Source: CAVWGP01 sp963754645
GTDB taxonomy: Bacteria > Pseudomonadota > Alphaproteobacteria > Bin65
Direction of reading: 5' to 3'
Assembly (NCBI GenBank): GCA_963754645.1
Contig: CAVWGP010000004.1
Coordinates: 744,001-808,000, forward strand
DNA length: 64,000 nucleotides
Within the stretch, counting starts at the first letter, position 1; every line of letters begins with the position of its first letter. Positions 1 to 7,883 of this stretch are shown in pieces. A model generated the notes under the pieces. It was given only the letters and a program-made list of their open reading frames with translations, was not told the origin of the DNA and did not search any database. The position numbers and the translations under genes are program-made.

Positions 1-144
1 CTCGGCGCGCTCATCATCGGCGTGGCGCAGACGTTCGGCCAGGTCGAATTCCCTCAATTCGCCTCCTTCATCATGTACGCGGTGATGGCGGTCATTCTCC
101 TGCTCCGGCCGCAAGGCCTCGTGCCGGTCAAGCCGAGCCACTGA
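1..144 (+). CDS. livH: Branched-chain amino-acid ABC transporter permease, LivH type (C-terminal end only)
   Basis: The window opens inside this gene; only the last 47 residues are present. They form a hydrophobic helix followed by RPQGLVP, the usual C-terminal signature of LivH/LivM-type inner-membrane permeases. The next gene, a LivM-type permease, starts 6 bp downstream, followed by two ATPases, so this is the first permease of a Liv (HAAT) importer. The solute cannot be told from this fragment; relatives carry leucine, isoleucine, valine, amides or aromatic acids. Confidence 0.85.
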   Translation, partial: LGALIIGVAQTFGQVEFPQFASFIMYAVMAVILLLRPQGLVPVKPSH

Positions 145-150
145 ACGGCG

Positions 151-1116
151 ATGGCGCCGCGCGATCCGATCCGCTGGCCGATCGTCGCCGTCTTGTTCGG
201 CGGCGCCTTCATCGGCGCCGCGATCTCCGGCCCCTATTGGCTGACCATCGTCACCGAGATCGCGATCCTGGCGATATTCGCGCTCAGCATCGATTTTCTC
301 GTCGGCTATAGCGGACTCGTCACCTTCGGCCACGCCGGCTTCATGGGCGTCGGCGCCTACGCCACGGCCTATGCAAGTCATTTTCTCGGCTGGCCCCTGG
401 GCGTCGCGATTCCGGTTTCGATCGCGGTCGGCGTCGTCTCCGGCCTCGCCGTCGGCTGGCTGGTGACGCGCGTCTCGGGCGTATTTTTTATCATGGTGAC
501 GCTCGCATTCAGCATGATGTTCTGGGCCTGGGCCTCGAAGGCGCGGCTGTTCAACGGCGACGACGGGCTTGGGGGATTGAAGCGGCTCGATCTGCGCTCG
601 ATCGGCATCAATCTCGAAAATCCCCGCGTATTCACGTTTTTCTGCCTGGCCGCCGCTTTCCTGGTTTATTTGCTGTTCCTGCAGCTCGCGCGCTCGCCGT
701 TCGGCCAAGCGATGAAAGCGATCAAGCAGAATGAAAACCGCATCCGCGCCCAGGGCTGCCCGGTGCAAACTTACAAGGCCGCGGCCTTCGCGATCGCCGC
801 CGCGGTCGCCGCCTTCGCCGGATCGCTGCAGGTGCAGAACACGAAATTCGTCGATCCCGGCATCGCCCACTGGCTCAAATCGGGCGAAGGCCTCGTCGTC
901 GTCATCGTCGGCGGCGCGGGAACCTTGGTCGGGCCGCTGATCGGCACGTTTTTGTTCGTCCTGTTTCATAAAATCGTCGAGGGCTTCACCCAGCATTGGC
1001 AGGTGTGGATGGGCCTGTGCTTCATCGCCATCGTGCTGGCCGCGCCCGACGGACTCTACGGGCGGCTGCTCAGCCTGGCGCGCGGACGAGCGCCGCGCTC
1101 GTCCCGCGACGGTTGA
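151..1116 (+). CDS. livM: Branched-chain amino-acid ABC transporter permease, LivM type
   Basis: A 321-residue inner-membrane permease with about eight to nine hydrophobic segments. It carries the LivM hallmark GYSGLVTFGHAGF at about residues 51-63 and a second conserved block GEGLVVVIVGGAGTLVGP near residue 250, the cytoplasmic loop that contacts the ATPases. It ends with APDGLYGR, typical of LivM. It lies between the end of livH and livG with short spacings and is surely co-transcribed. The permease pair would form the channel for a periplasmic solute delivered by a binding protein, possibly the one encoded at 3890-5074 on the other strand. Confidence 0.93.
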   Translation: MAPRDPIRWPIVAVLFGGAFIGAAISGPYWLTIVTEIAILAIFALSIDFLVGYSGLVTFGHAGFMGVGAYATAYASHFLGWPLGVAIPVSIAVGVVSGLAVGWLVTRVSGVFFIMVTLAFSMMFWAWASKARLFNGDDGLGGLKRLDLRSIGINLENPRVFTFFCLAAAFLVYLLFLQLARSPFGQAMKAIKQNENRIRAQGCPVQTYKAAAFAIAAAVAAFAGSLQVQNTKFVDPGIAHWLKSGEGLVVVIVGGAGTLVGPLIGTFLFVLFHKIVEGFTQHWQVWMGLCFIAIVLAAPDGLYGRLLSLARGRAPRSSRDG

Positions 1117-1126
1117 GGCGCGTCGC

Positions 1127-1864
1127 GTGCTCGTCGTCGAAAATCTGCGCAAGGCCTTCGGCTCGCTCGTCGTCACCGACGACGTGTCGTTGCGCATCGA
1201 GCCGGGCGCGCGCGAGGCCGTGATCGGCCCGAACGGCGCCGGCAAGACGACGTTCTTCAACTTGCTCAGCGGCGAGCTGCGGCCCGATGGCGGCCGGATC
1301 GCGCTGGGCGGCGTCGACATCACCGGCATGGCGCCCAACCGGCGGGTCCATGCCGGCCTGGCGCGCAGCTTCCAGCGCAACAATCTGTTCATGGACATGA
1401 CCGTGGCCGAGAGCCTGGCCACGGCGGTGGCGGTGCGGCGCGGCGCGAGCCGGGTATTCTGGCGCGGTTTTTGGCGCCGCGCGGATTTGCATGGGCGGGC
1501 GGAAGACATCGCCGTCATGGTCGGCCTCGCGGACCGTCGCGCAACGCAAGTCCGGCATCTCTCCTATGGCAGCCAGCGCCAGCTCGAAATCGGCATGGCC
1601 TTGGCCGCCGAGCCGCGCTTGCTGCTGCTCGACGAGCCCACCGCCGGCATGAGTCCCGAGGAGACCCACGCCATGCAGGCGCTGATCGGCGGCTTGCCGC
1701 GCGATCTCACGGTGCTGCTGATCGAGCACGACATGGACGTGGTGTTCGACATCGCCGAGCGCATCACCGTGCTCGATTACGGCCGCGTTCTGCTGCAGGG
1801 GCCGCCGGCGGAGATCCGCAATTCGCCCATCGTCCGGCAAATCTATCTCGGCGCGGAGGCGTGA
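1127..1864 (+). CDS. livG: Branched-chain amino-acid ABC transporter ATP-binding protein LivG
   Basis: A 245-residue ABC ATPase. The Walker A motif GPNGAGKTT is at about residues 34-42, the signature region reads LSYGSQRQLEIGMAL, and the Walker B is LLLLDEPTAGM followed by the switch histidine in IEHDMDVV. The signature has YGSQRQ in place of the strict LSGGQ, a change common in LivG. It starts with GTG 10 bp after livM and its TGA overlaps the ATG of livF (ATGA), so the two ATPases are translationally coupled. It powers the importer as a LivG/LivF heterodimer on the cytoplasmic face. Confidence 0.94.
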   Translation: MLVVENLRKAFGSLVVTDDVSLRIEPGAREAVIGPNGAGKTTFFNLLSGELRPDGGRIALGGVDITGMAPNRRVHAGLARSFQRNNLFMDMTVAESLATAVAVRRGASRVFWRGFWRRADLHGRAEDIAVMVGLADRRATQVRHLSYGSQRQLEIGMALAAEPRLLLLDEPTAGMSPEETHAMQALIGGLPRDLTVLLIEHDMDVVFDIAERITVLDYGRVLLQGPPAEIRNSPIVRQIYLGAEA

Positions 1865-2562
1865 TGGCGGCGCTCCTCGAAGTCGCGGACATTCACACTT
1901 ACTACGGCGAGAGCCACATCCTGCAGGGCGTGGCGCTGGACGTGCCGAAAGGCGCCGTCGTCGCCCTCATGGGCCGCAACGGCGCCGGCAAGACGACGAC
2001 GATGCGCACCATCATGGGTCTGGTGCGGGCGCGGCGCGGCGCGATCCGGTTTGCCGGGCGCGACATCGCGGCGGCGCGGACCTACGAGATCGCCGGCGCC
2101 GGGCTCACTCTGGTGCCCGAGACGCGCGGCATCTTTCCGTCCTTGACCGTGCTGGAAAACCTGACGATCGCGGCGCGCGGCAAGGGACCGTGGACGCTGG
2201 ACCGCGTCTTCGCGACCTTTCCGCGCCTCAAGGAGCGCCAGCGCAATTCCGGCGGCAAGCTTTCGGGCGGCGAGCAGCAGATGCTGTCGATCGCGCGCGC
2301 CCTGATGACGCACCCCGCGCTGCTCATGCTCGACGAACCCGGCGAAGGGCTGGCGCCGATCATCGTGCAGGAGATACGCCAGATTCTGGCGAGCCTCAAA
2401 TCCGAAGGCGTGACCATGCTGCTGGTCGAAAAAAACTTCGCCTTCGCGACCGGCGTCGCCGACAGCGTCTTCGTCATCGGCAAGGGCCGCGTGCGCTGGA
2501 GCGGCAGCGCCGCCGCCTTGAAGCAGGCGGACGAAGTGAAGGCGACGTGGCTCGGGGTGTAG
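1864..2562 (+). CDS. livF: Branched-chain amino-acid ABC transporter ATP-binding protein LivF
   Basis: A 232-residue ABC ATPase that begins MAALLEVADIHTYYGESHIL, the standard LivF opening. Walker A is GRNGAGKTT, the signature LSGGEQQML and Walker B LLMLDEPGEGLAP; the EGLAP after Walker B is the LivF mark that separates it from LivG. The start is the ATG that overlaps the livG stop. It is the last gene of the liv run; downstream lies a palindromic repeat element and then a convergent Rieske oxygenase gene. Confidence 0.95.
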   Translation: MAALLEVADIHTYYGESHILQGVALDVPKGAVVALMGRNGAGKTTTMRTIMGLVRARRGAIRFAGRDIAAARTYEIAGAGLTLVPETRGIFPSLTVLENLTIAARGKGPWTLDRVFATFPRLKERQRNSGGKLSGGEQQMLSIARALMTHPALLMLDEPGEGLAPIIVQEIRQILASLKSEGVTMLLVEKNFAFATGVADSVFVIGKGRVRWSGSAAALKQADEVKATWLGV

Positions 2563-2610
2563 GGCGGGACAATTAATCCAGCGGCCCCAAGATTGACCGA
2601 TGCATGTGCA

Positions 2611-2698
2611 GTAGGGGCGCACTGCTGTGCGCCCTGTTGAAGAGGGGCACGGGTCCCGGCAACTATGAATTCCAGGGCGCACTGCTGTGCGCCCCTAC
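2611..2698. repeat. Paired-palindrome repeat element (GTAGGGGC family), copy 1
   Basis: An 88-bp element with matching ends GTAGGGGC and GCCCCTAC. Each end is itself a hairpin: 2611-2634 and 2675-2698 are reverse complements except in the loop, and each folds on GGGCGCAC/GTGCGCCC. About 40 bp of non-matching DNA separates them. Elements with the same end motif but different stems occur at 6726-6839 and 30037-30123. It lies between convergent genes and could also act as a bidirectional terminator. Confidence 0.8.
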
Positions 2699-2733
2699 GG
2701 TTGCAAAACCAGTCAGTATCTGGGGCCGCCGGA

Positions 2734-3774
2734 CTACTCCGCCGCTACGCGCAATGCTTGTTCGGCCTTGAGGCGTTCGGCCACCATGCGGCGCGCCAGG
2801 ATCGTGCCCTGGTCGGCGTTGACGTCGATCGTGGCGCGGCCCGGATTGCGGCGCATCACCTGGTGCACCGCTTCGCAGGCTTCGCGATCTTCCTCGAAAA
2901 TCTTGGCCACGGTTTCGGCGAGCTTGGCCGAGAGCGCGGCGTCGTCGCGCCGGAACTTGCGCGCGAAGCCCCAGAAATACCAGGTCGAGTCCTCGGTCTC
3001 GGGCGTGATCGCGTTGGTGTTGCAGCCTTCGACACCGTCATGGCGCGGCCGTCCGGCCGGCGTCACGCCGACATCGAGCACGAGATTGGCCGGCGCCTGG
3101 AAATGAATGATCTGCCAGCGGTCGGCCATGACATGGGCGCCGAGCTTGCCGAAGAGCTGCGCCTTCCAGAACGGCGCCGGCTCGTGATTGGGGATGTGGC
3201 GCTGGACGATGACGTTGTGCGCGTCGCTCGTGGTCGCGATCGGATGCTCGACCACGGCCTGGTTGCCGAGCGAGCCGCGGTGAATATACGTCTCGTGCGT
3301 GAGGTCGAGCAGATTGTCGCTGATGAGCTGGTAGTGGCACTTGATGTAGGTCGTGCCGCCGCACGCCGTCCAATCGGGATGGTCCATGCGCTCGAAGATC
3401 GCGGGGATCAGCGCCGGATCGGCCTTGTCGGCGTCGCCCGGCCAGACCCAAAGCCAGCCGTGGCGCGGGACGAGGGGATAGGCGCGGACGCGAACGCGCG
3501 GTGCGATATTGGCCTGGCCGGGAATTTCGACGCATTTGCCGGCGCCGTCGAAGCGCAGGCCGTGATAGCCGCAGCGCAGCGTGCCGTTCTCGATCCAGCC
3601 CTTGGCGAGCGGCATTTCGCGATGGCAGCAGCGGTCTTCGAGCGCAACAGCGTCGCCGCGCGCGTCGCGAAACAGCACCATGGGCTCGTTGCAAATGACG
3701 CGCGCGAGAATCTTGCCGGCTTCGATTTCGTGCGGCCAAGCCGCGACGTACCAGGCGTTGCGGATGAAAGCCAT
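2734..3774 (-). CDS. Rieske [2Fe-2S] aromatic-ring oxygenase, vanillate O-demethylase-like oxygenase subunit
   Basis: A 346-residue protein opening MAFIRNAWYVAAWPHEI, the usual start of the vanillate demethylase/VanA-like Rieske oxygenases. The Rieske cluster ligands are in CCH near residue 47 and CGYHG near residue 67. The catalytic-iron region LLDLTHETYIHRG follows near residue 160. Members of this family demethylate or hydroxylate aromatic acids with electrons from a separate reductase; no reductase gene is next to it. The start is chosen at 3774 because a strong GAAGGAGGT ribosome site sits just upstream; an in-frame start 63 bp earlier lacks one. The substrate is unknown. Confidence 0.88.
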   Translation of the reverse strand: MAFIRNAWYVAAWPHEIEAGKILARVICNEPMVLFRDARGDAVALEDRCCHREMPLAKGWIENGTLRCGYHGLRFDGAGKCVEIPGQANIAPRVRVRAYPLVPRHGWLWVWPGDADKADPALIPAIFERMDHPDWTACGGTTYIKCHYQLISDNLLDLTHETYIHRGSLGNQAVVEHPIATTSDAHNVIVQRHIPNHEPAPFWKAQLFGKLGAHVMADRWQIIHFQAPANLVLDVGVTPAGRPRHDGVEGCNTNAITPETEDSTWYFWGFARKFRRDDAALSAKLAETVAKIFEEDREACEAVHQVMRRNPGRATIDVNADQGTILARRMVAERLKAEQALRVAAE

Positions 3775-3843
3775 GGCCACCTCCTTCGACGCGCCGAACG
3801 GTAGAGCGAACGCGCGCCGCGCGTCAATCCGGCCCAATAAAAA

Positions 3844-3863
3844 GGGGAGGCCGAAGCCTCCCC
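3844..3863 (-). terminator. Rho-independent terminator of the binding-protein gene
   Basis: Read on the minus strand this is an 8-bp GC stem, GGGGAGGC/GCCTCCCC, closed by a TTCG tetraloop and followed at once by TTTTTATT. It lies 26 bp after the stop of the 3890-5074 gene and would end its transcript before the Rieske gene. Confidence 0.88.
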
Positions 3864-3889
3864 TGTCGCAGTCCGTATCCGCGCAACGG

Positions 3890-5074
3890 CTACATGGTGC
3901 AGCCGTTCGGCGGGTCCTTTACGTCCTTGATCGTGTCGAGAATTTTGTAGGTGATTTTGCCGCCGGCCTCGACGACTTCGACCATGTAGATATTCTGCAC
4001 GACGTTGTTGGTCGCCGGATCGATCCGCATCGGGCCGCGCGGTCCGTCATAGCTCACCTTGCGGATCGCATCCATGATCGCTTTCTTGTTGTCGGTCTTG
4101 CCGCCGAGCGATTTGAGGGCGAGCGCCACCATGTGAATGGCGTCGTAGCCGTTGATCGACACTTCGTCGGGATCGCGGCCGCCGGATTTGGCGCGGTAGC
4201 CATCGGCGAATTTCTTGTTCGCCGCGTTGTCGAGATTGGGCACGTAGTTGATCGGGCCCTTGAAGCCGACCGCCGACTTGCCCTGCTTGTCGAGGAACAG
4301 GGGCGACACGGTCCACGCCGCGCCGGTCAGCGGAATCTGGCCCTTGAGGCCGAATTTGTCGTACTCGACGACGAATTGGATCGCGGCGCCGCCCGGGAAA
4401 AAGACATAGACGGTCTGCGGATTGGCTTTTTTGATTTCGGCGAGATAGGGGCCGAAATCCTTGACGCTGAACGGCGCATAGGCTTCGCCGACGATCTTGC
4501 CGCCGGCCTTTTCGTATTCGCGGCGGAAGATGCCGATGATCTCGCGGCCGCCGGCATAGTCGAGCGACATGGCATAGGCCGTTTTATGGCCGAGCTTGTC
4601 GAACACCCATTTGCCGCTGTCGCGCGTGAACTGGTCGTTCGAGAACGACACGCGCACCACCCACGGGCTGCATTTCGGCCCGGTGATGTCGGCGTGGCCG
4701 GCATTGATCATGATCGTCGGCTGCTCCGCCGCCACCGCTTCGCCGTGAATCGGCAAGGCCAGGTTCGAAGCCAGGCCGCCCATCAGAATATGGACTTGGT
4801 CGCTGGTGATGAGCTTTTTGGCCTTGGCGATGGCCTGGGGCGGCTTGTTCTCGTCGTTCTCGAAAATGAGCTCGATCTTGCGCCCGGCGATGGCGCCGCC
4901 GATCTCGTCGACCGCCATGCGCATCGAAATCTCCATCGACTTGGCATAGAGCTCGAAGGGCGGCGCATAGGGCAGGACGATGCCGATCTTGATCGGCCCG
5001 CTCTGGGCAAGAGCCGGGCCGGCGGCGAGCGCCAGCAAGGCGCCGGCGGCAAGGCCGATGGTGCTGCGTTTCAT
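3890..5074 (-). CDS. ABC transporter substrate-binding protein, branched-chain amino-acid (Liv) family
   Basis: A 394-residue periplasmic binding protein of the Peripla_BP_6 type. It has a clear Sec signal peptide (MKRS, hydrophobic stretch, AGPALAQS; cleavage after about residue 23), then KIGIVLPYAPPF and the two-lobed sensor fold typical of Liv/amide/urea receptors. The start is the ATG at 5074 preceded by GGGAGGAA. It sits near the livHMGF transporter genes but on the opposite strand with its own promoter region facing the polyphosphate kinase gene. It is the likely receptor for that transporter, though this pairing is inferred from distance. Confidence 0.9.
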   Translation of the reverse strand: MKRSTIGLAAGALLALAAGPALAQSGPIKIGIVLPYAPPFELYAKSMEISMRMAVDEIGGAIAGRKIELIFENDENKPPQAIAKAKKLITSDQVHILMGGLASNLALPIHGEAVAAEQPTIMINAGHADITGPKCSPWVVRVSFSNDQFTRDSGKWVFDKLGHKTAYAMSLDYAGGREIIGIFRREYEKAGGKIVGEAYAPFSVKDFGPYLAEIKKANPQTVYVFFPGGAAIQFVVEYDKFGLKGQIPLTGAAWTVSPLFLDKQGKSAVGFKGPINYVPNLDNAANKKFADGYRAKSGGRDPDEVSINGYDAIHMVALALKSLGGKTDNKKAIMDAIRKVSYDGPRGPMRIDPATNNVVQNIYMVEVVEAGGKITYKILDTIKDVKDPPNGCTM

Positions 5075-5204
5075 GGGCAGTTCCTCCCTCTTGGACGTTT
5101 GCAACGGTTGCTTAACAATGCTTGTTCTATGCCAGATTAGCGGCAGACGGCGGGCGCCGCCATAGGCTCGGATGCCCGCCCGGCCAGGGAACGAGGACCC
5201 CCGC

Positions 5205-6683
5205 ATGTTCGACGCCGCCGAGATCGGCCACAAGCTCGACAAGAAAACCTTCGAGCGCGAAGCGCCCAAGCTGCGCGAGCTGCTGCTCGACGCGCAATTC
5301 GATCTCGCGGAGAACAAGGCGTTTCCCGTCATCGTCCTCGTCGCCGGATTGGCCGGCGCCGGCAAGGGCGAGACGGTCAATCTGCTCACCGAATGGATGG
5401 ACCCGCGCCGCATCGACAGCGTCGCCAACGGCGCGCCGACCGACGAGGAACGCGAGCGGCCGTTCATGTGGCGTTTCTGGCGCAACCTGCCGCCCAAGGG
5501 GCGGACCGGCATCTTCTTCCATTCCTGGTATCAGGACCCGGTGGACGCGATGAGCCGCGGCAAGATCGGGCGCGCCGACTTCGACCAGCGGATCGAGGAC
5601 ATCCAGCGCTTCGAGCGCATGCTGGCCGACGAGGGCGCGCTGGTGTTGAAATTCTGGCTGCATTTGTCCAAGAAAAAGCAACGCAAGACGCTCGCCAAGC
5701 TCGAAAGCAAGAAATCGACGTGCTGGCGCGTCACCAAGGCCGATTGGAAGGAGCACAAACGCTACGACGATGTCGTCGCTGCCTGGCGCCATGCCATCCG
5801 ATTGACCAGCCTGTCGCACGCGCCATGGACCGTCATCGAAGCCGGCGACCGCGAGTACCGGCTGCTGACCGTGGCCCGCGGCTTGGCGACGGCGCTGCGC
5901 CAGCGCCTCGACCATCCGCGCCGCGCGCCCGGCGCGGCGGCGCCCATGCCGTTGCCGCCGGTCGACGGCAAGCGCCTGATCGACACGCTCGATCTCAGCC
6001 TCGGCCTCGGCGAGAAGGACTACGACAAGCGCCGCGACGAATTGCAGGGCCGGTTGAGCAAACTGACGCGGCACCGGAAATTCAAGGAGCGCGGCGCCGT
6101 GCTCGTCTTCGAAGGCTCGGACGCGGCCGGCAAGGGCGGCGCCATCCGGCGCGTCGCGGGCGGGCTCGATGTGCGCCACTATCGCATCATCCCGATCGCG
6201 GCGCCGAGCGACGAAGAGCGCGATCAACCCTATCTGTGGCGCTTCTGGCGCCATCTGCCGCGCAACGGCCATGTCGCGATTTTCGACCGTTCCTGGTACG
6301 GCCGCGTCCTGGTCGAGCGCGTCGAGGGCTTCGCGGCACAGGACGATTGGCTGCGCGCCTATGGCGAGATCAACGATTTCGAAGACGCGATGGTGCGCGA
6401 CCGTCTCGTGGTGGCGAAATTCTGGCTCGCCATCAGCGCCAAGGAGCAGTTGCGCCGCTTCAAGGAGCGCGAGGCCACCGGATTCAAGCGCTACAAGATC
6501 ACGCCCGACGATTGGCGCAATCGCAAAAAGTGGGACGCCTACATCCAAGCCGCCAACGACATGGTCGAACGCACCAGCACCGGCTTGGCGCCGTGGACGC
6601 TGATCGAGGCCGAGGACAAGAACTACGCGCGCATCAAAATTCTCGAAACGATCTGCGACAAGATCGAAGCGGCGCTCGATTGA
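5205..6683 (+). CDS. Polyphosphate kinase 2, two-domain form (polyphosphate:AMP phosphotransferase type)
   Basis: A 492-residue protein made of two tandem PPK2 domains, each a P-loop kinase. The first P-loop is GLAGAGKGE at about residues 48-56, the second EGSDAAGKGG near residue 303. Each repeat has the lid-like pattern RPFMWRFWRNLP or QPYLWRFWRHLP and the follow-up SWY motif (HSWYQ, DRSWYGR). The double-domain architecture matches class II PPK2, which phosphorylates AMP to ADP with polyphosphate; only the second domain has the full set of motifs (D in DRSWYG), as in known members. The start at 5205 is preferred because AACGAGGA precedes it; an ATG 33 bp earlier is possible. Confidence 0.9.
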   Translation: MFDAAEIGHKLDKKTFEREAPKLRELLLDAQFDLAENKAFPVIVLVAGLAGAGKGETVNLLTEWMDPRRIDSVANGAPTDEERERPFMWRFWRNLPPKGRTGIFFHSWYQDPVDAMSRGKIGRADFDQRIEDIQRFERMLADEGALVLKFWLHLSKKKQRKTLAKLESKKSTCWRVTKADWKEHKRYDDVVAAWRHAIRLTSLSHAPWTVIEAGDREYRLLTVARGLATALRQRLDHPRRAPGAAAPMPLPPVDGKRLIDTLDLSLGLGEKDYDKRRDELQGRLSKLTRHRKFKERGAVLVFEGSDAAGKGGAIRRVAGGLDVRHYRIIPIAAPSDEERDQPYLWRFWRHLPRNGHVAIFDRSWYGRVLVERVEGFAAQDDWLRAYGEINDFEDAMVRDRLVVAKFWLAISAKEQLRRFKEREATGFKRYKITPDDWRNRKKWDAYIQAANDMVERTSTGLAPWTLIEAEDKNYARIKILETICDKIEAALD

Positions 6684-6725
6684 AACGAGATTCGGATGAA
6701 CGCTTTTACGTTCGGTATTCGTGGT

Positions 6726-6839
6726 GTAGGGGCGGGTCTCCGACCCGCCCTCGCGCAACCGGACGATCGATCGCCCGGAGCTGGCGACACCGCCGTTGCC
6801 GCGCGACGCACGGAGGGCGGGTCTGAGACCCGTCCCTAC
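6726..6839. repeat. Paired-palindrome repeat element (GTAGGGGC family), copy 2
   Basis: A 114-bp element with ends GTAGGGGCGGG and CCCGTCCCTAC; each end is a small hairpin (GCGGGTCtccGACCCGC and GCGGGTCtgaGACCCGT) and the two ends are inverted relative to each other. It has the same layout as 2611-2698 and 30037-30123 but a different stem. It lies in the intergenic space before the secreted haem-motif gene and creates a spurious N-terminal extension of that reading frame. Confidence 0.8.
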
Positions 6840-6875
6840 GGGAAAACCGCCGATGGAGCCAAGAAAAGGCGATGC

Positions 6876-7877
6876 ATGCGCGGAGGTTCGATCGAGCGGT
6901 CTCTGATCTTACTTTGCGCCGGCGCCTTCCTCGCTTGGCCAAGCCAAAGCCGCGCGCAGGGGACACTGCCGGGGCCGGCCTATGATTGCCGATGGGCCGC
7001 GCCCGCCGCGCCCGCGCGCTGCGAACGCGTCAACGACGCAGCGCCCGTGCTGGTTGCGCTGATCGAAGCGTCGGAAGCGTTCAAAATCGGGCTGCACTTC
7101 GACGCGACGCGCGCCAAATGGCTGCACATGGCGGCCACGGTGCGCGATGCGCGCGCCACGCTCGCGCCCGCCCGGCTCGAGTTCCGCGAAAGGGTCGTGG
7201 CGCAGAACGTCGCTCTGCAGATGGCGTTGAAAGCGTCGTTCTACGGCCTGCAACGCGATAGCGACGCGCGCGGCGAGCTGGTCCGCGAGGCCGCGGCCCT
7301 GATTGCGCTGCTCGCCTTGCCGCCCGAGCGCTTGCGCGACGCCGACGCCGATGCCGGCTTGGATGCATGGCTCGGGCCGCGCGCGGCCTGGATCGAGCAG
7401 CGCATCCAGGGCGATCCGCGCATTTTTCACGAATTCGTCAATCTATCGACGCGCAGCTTTCGCATCGTCCACGCCGGCGGACGGCGCTTCATTTTCAGCC
7501 AGCTCGTCGCCATCGACATGGAATGGCGGCCCCATGTCACGTCCGTCATCGGCGACATCGAAATGCGCCGCGGGCTGGGGCGCGACGAGCCGGCTTGCAT
7601 CGCCGAATTCGATCCGCGCCTTTCGCTGTGCGACGCGAATGCGGGTCTTGCCGCGATCGGGCGCCGGCCGATCGTTCATCTCGGCGGCTATGTCCGCGTC
7701 GATGAAAACGGCCGCGCCAATTGCCTGAGCTGTCATCTAGACAGCAGCGGCCCGCTCGGCTTGCATCTCGAACCGCTCGCGGCGGACACTGTCGATGGCT
7801 ACTTGCGGCGTCACCGCGCGCGGCTTATCGCCACGCTCACGGACCATATCGCCCCGATCCGCGCCGCGTTGCGGTGA
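6876..7877 (+). CDS. Secreted protein with a single C-terminal CXXCH haem-c motif
   Basis: A 333-residue protein of no family that I recognise. The start at 6876 gives a good signal peptide (MRGGSIERSLILLCAGAFL, then SQSRAQG, cleavage near residue 28); the open frame continues upstream only through a repeat element. The body is rich in charged and aromatic residues, with GDPRIFHEFVNLSTRSFR in the middle. Near the C-terminus NCLSCHLDSSGP supplies one CXXCH motif, the covalent haem-c site, with no second motif. A periplasmic mono-haem or metal-binding role is inferred. It converges on the RND pump gene, 6 bp away. Confidence 0.7.
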   Translation: MRGGSIERSLILLCAGAFLAWPSQSRAQGTLPGPAYDCRWAAPAAPARCERVNDAAPVLVALIEASEAFKIGLHFDATRAKWLHMAATVRDARATLAPARLEFRERVVAQNVALQMALKASFYGLQRDSDARGELVREAAALIALLALPPERLRDADADAGLDAWLGPRAAWIEQRIQGDPRIFHEFVNLSTRSFRIVHAGGRRFIFSQLVAIDMEWRPHVTSVIGDIEMRRGLGRDEPACIAEFDPRLSLCDANAGLAAIGRRPIVHLGGYVRVDENGRANCLSCHLDSSGPLGLHLEPLAADTVDGYLRRHRARLIATLTDHIAPIRAALR

Positions 7878-7883
7878 CGGCCG

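Noticed and set aside
3581..5140. A 519-codon plus-strand frame across the Rieske and binding-protein genes.
   Set aside because: It is antisense to two clearly recognised genes and has no motif of its own.
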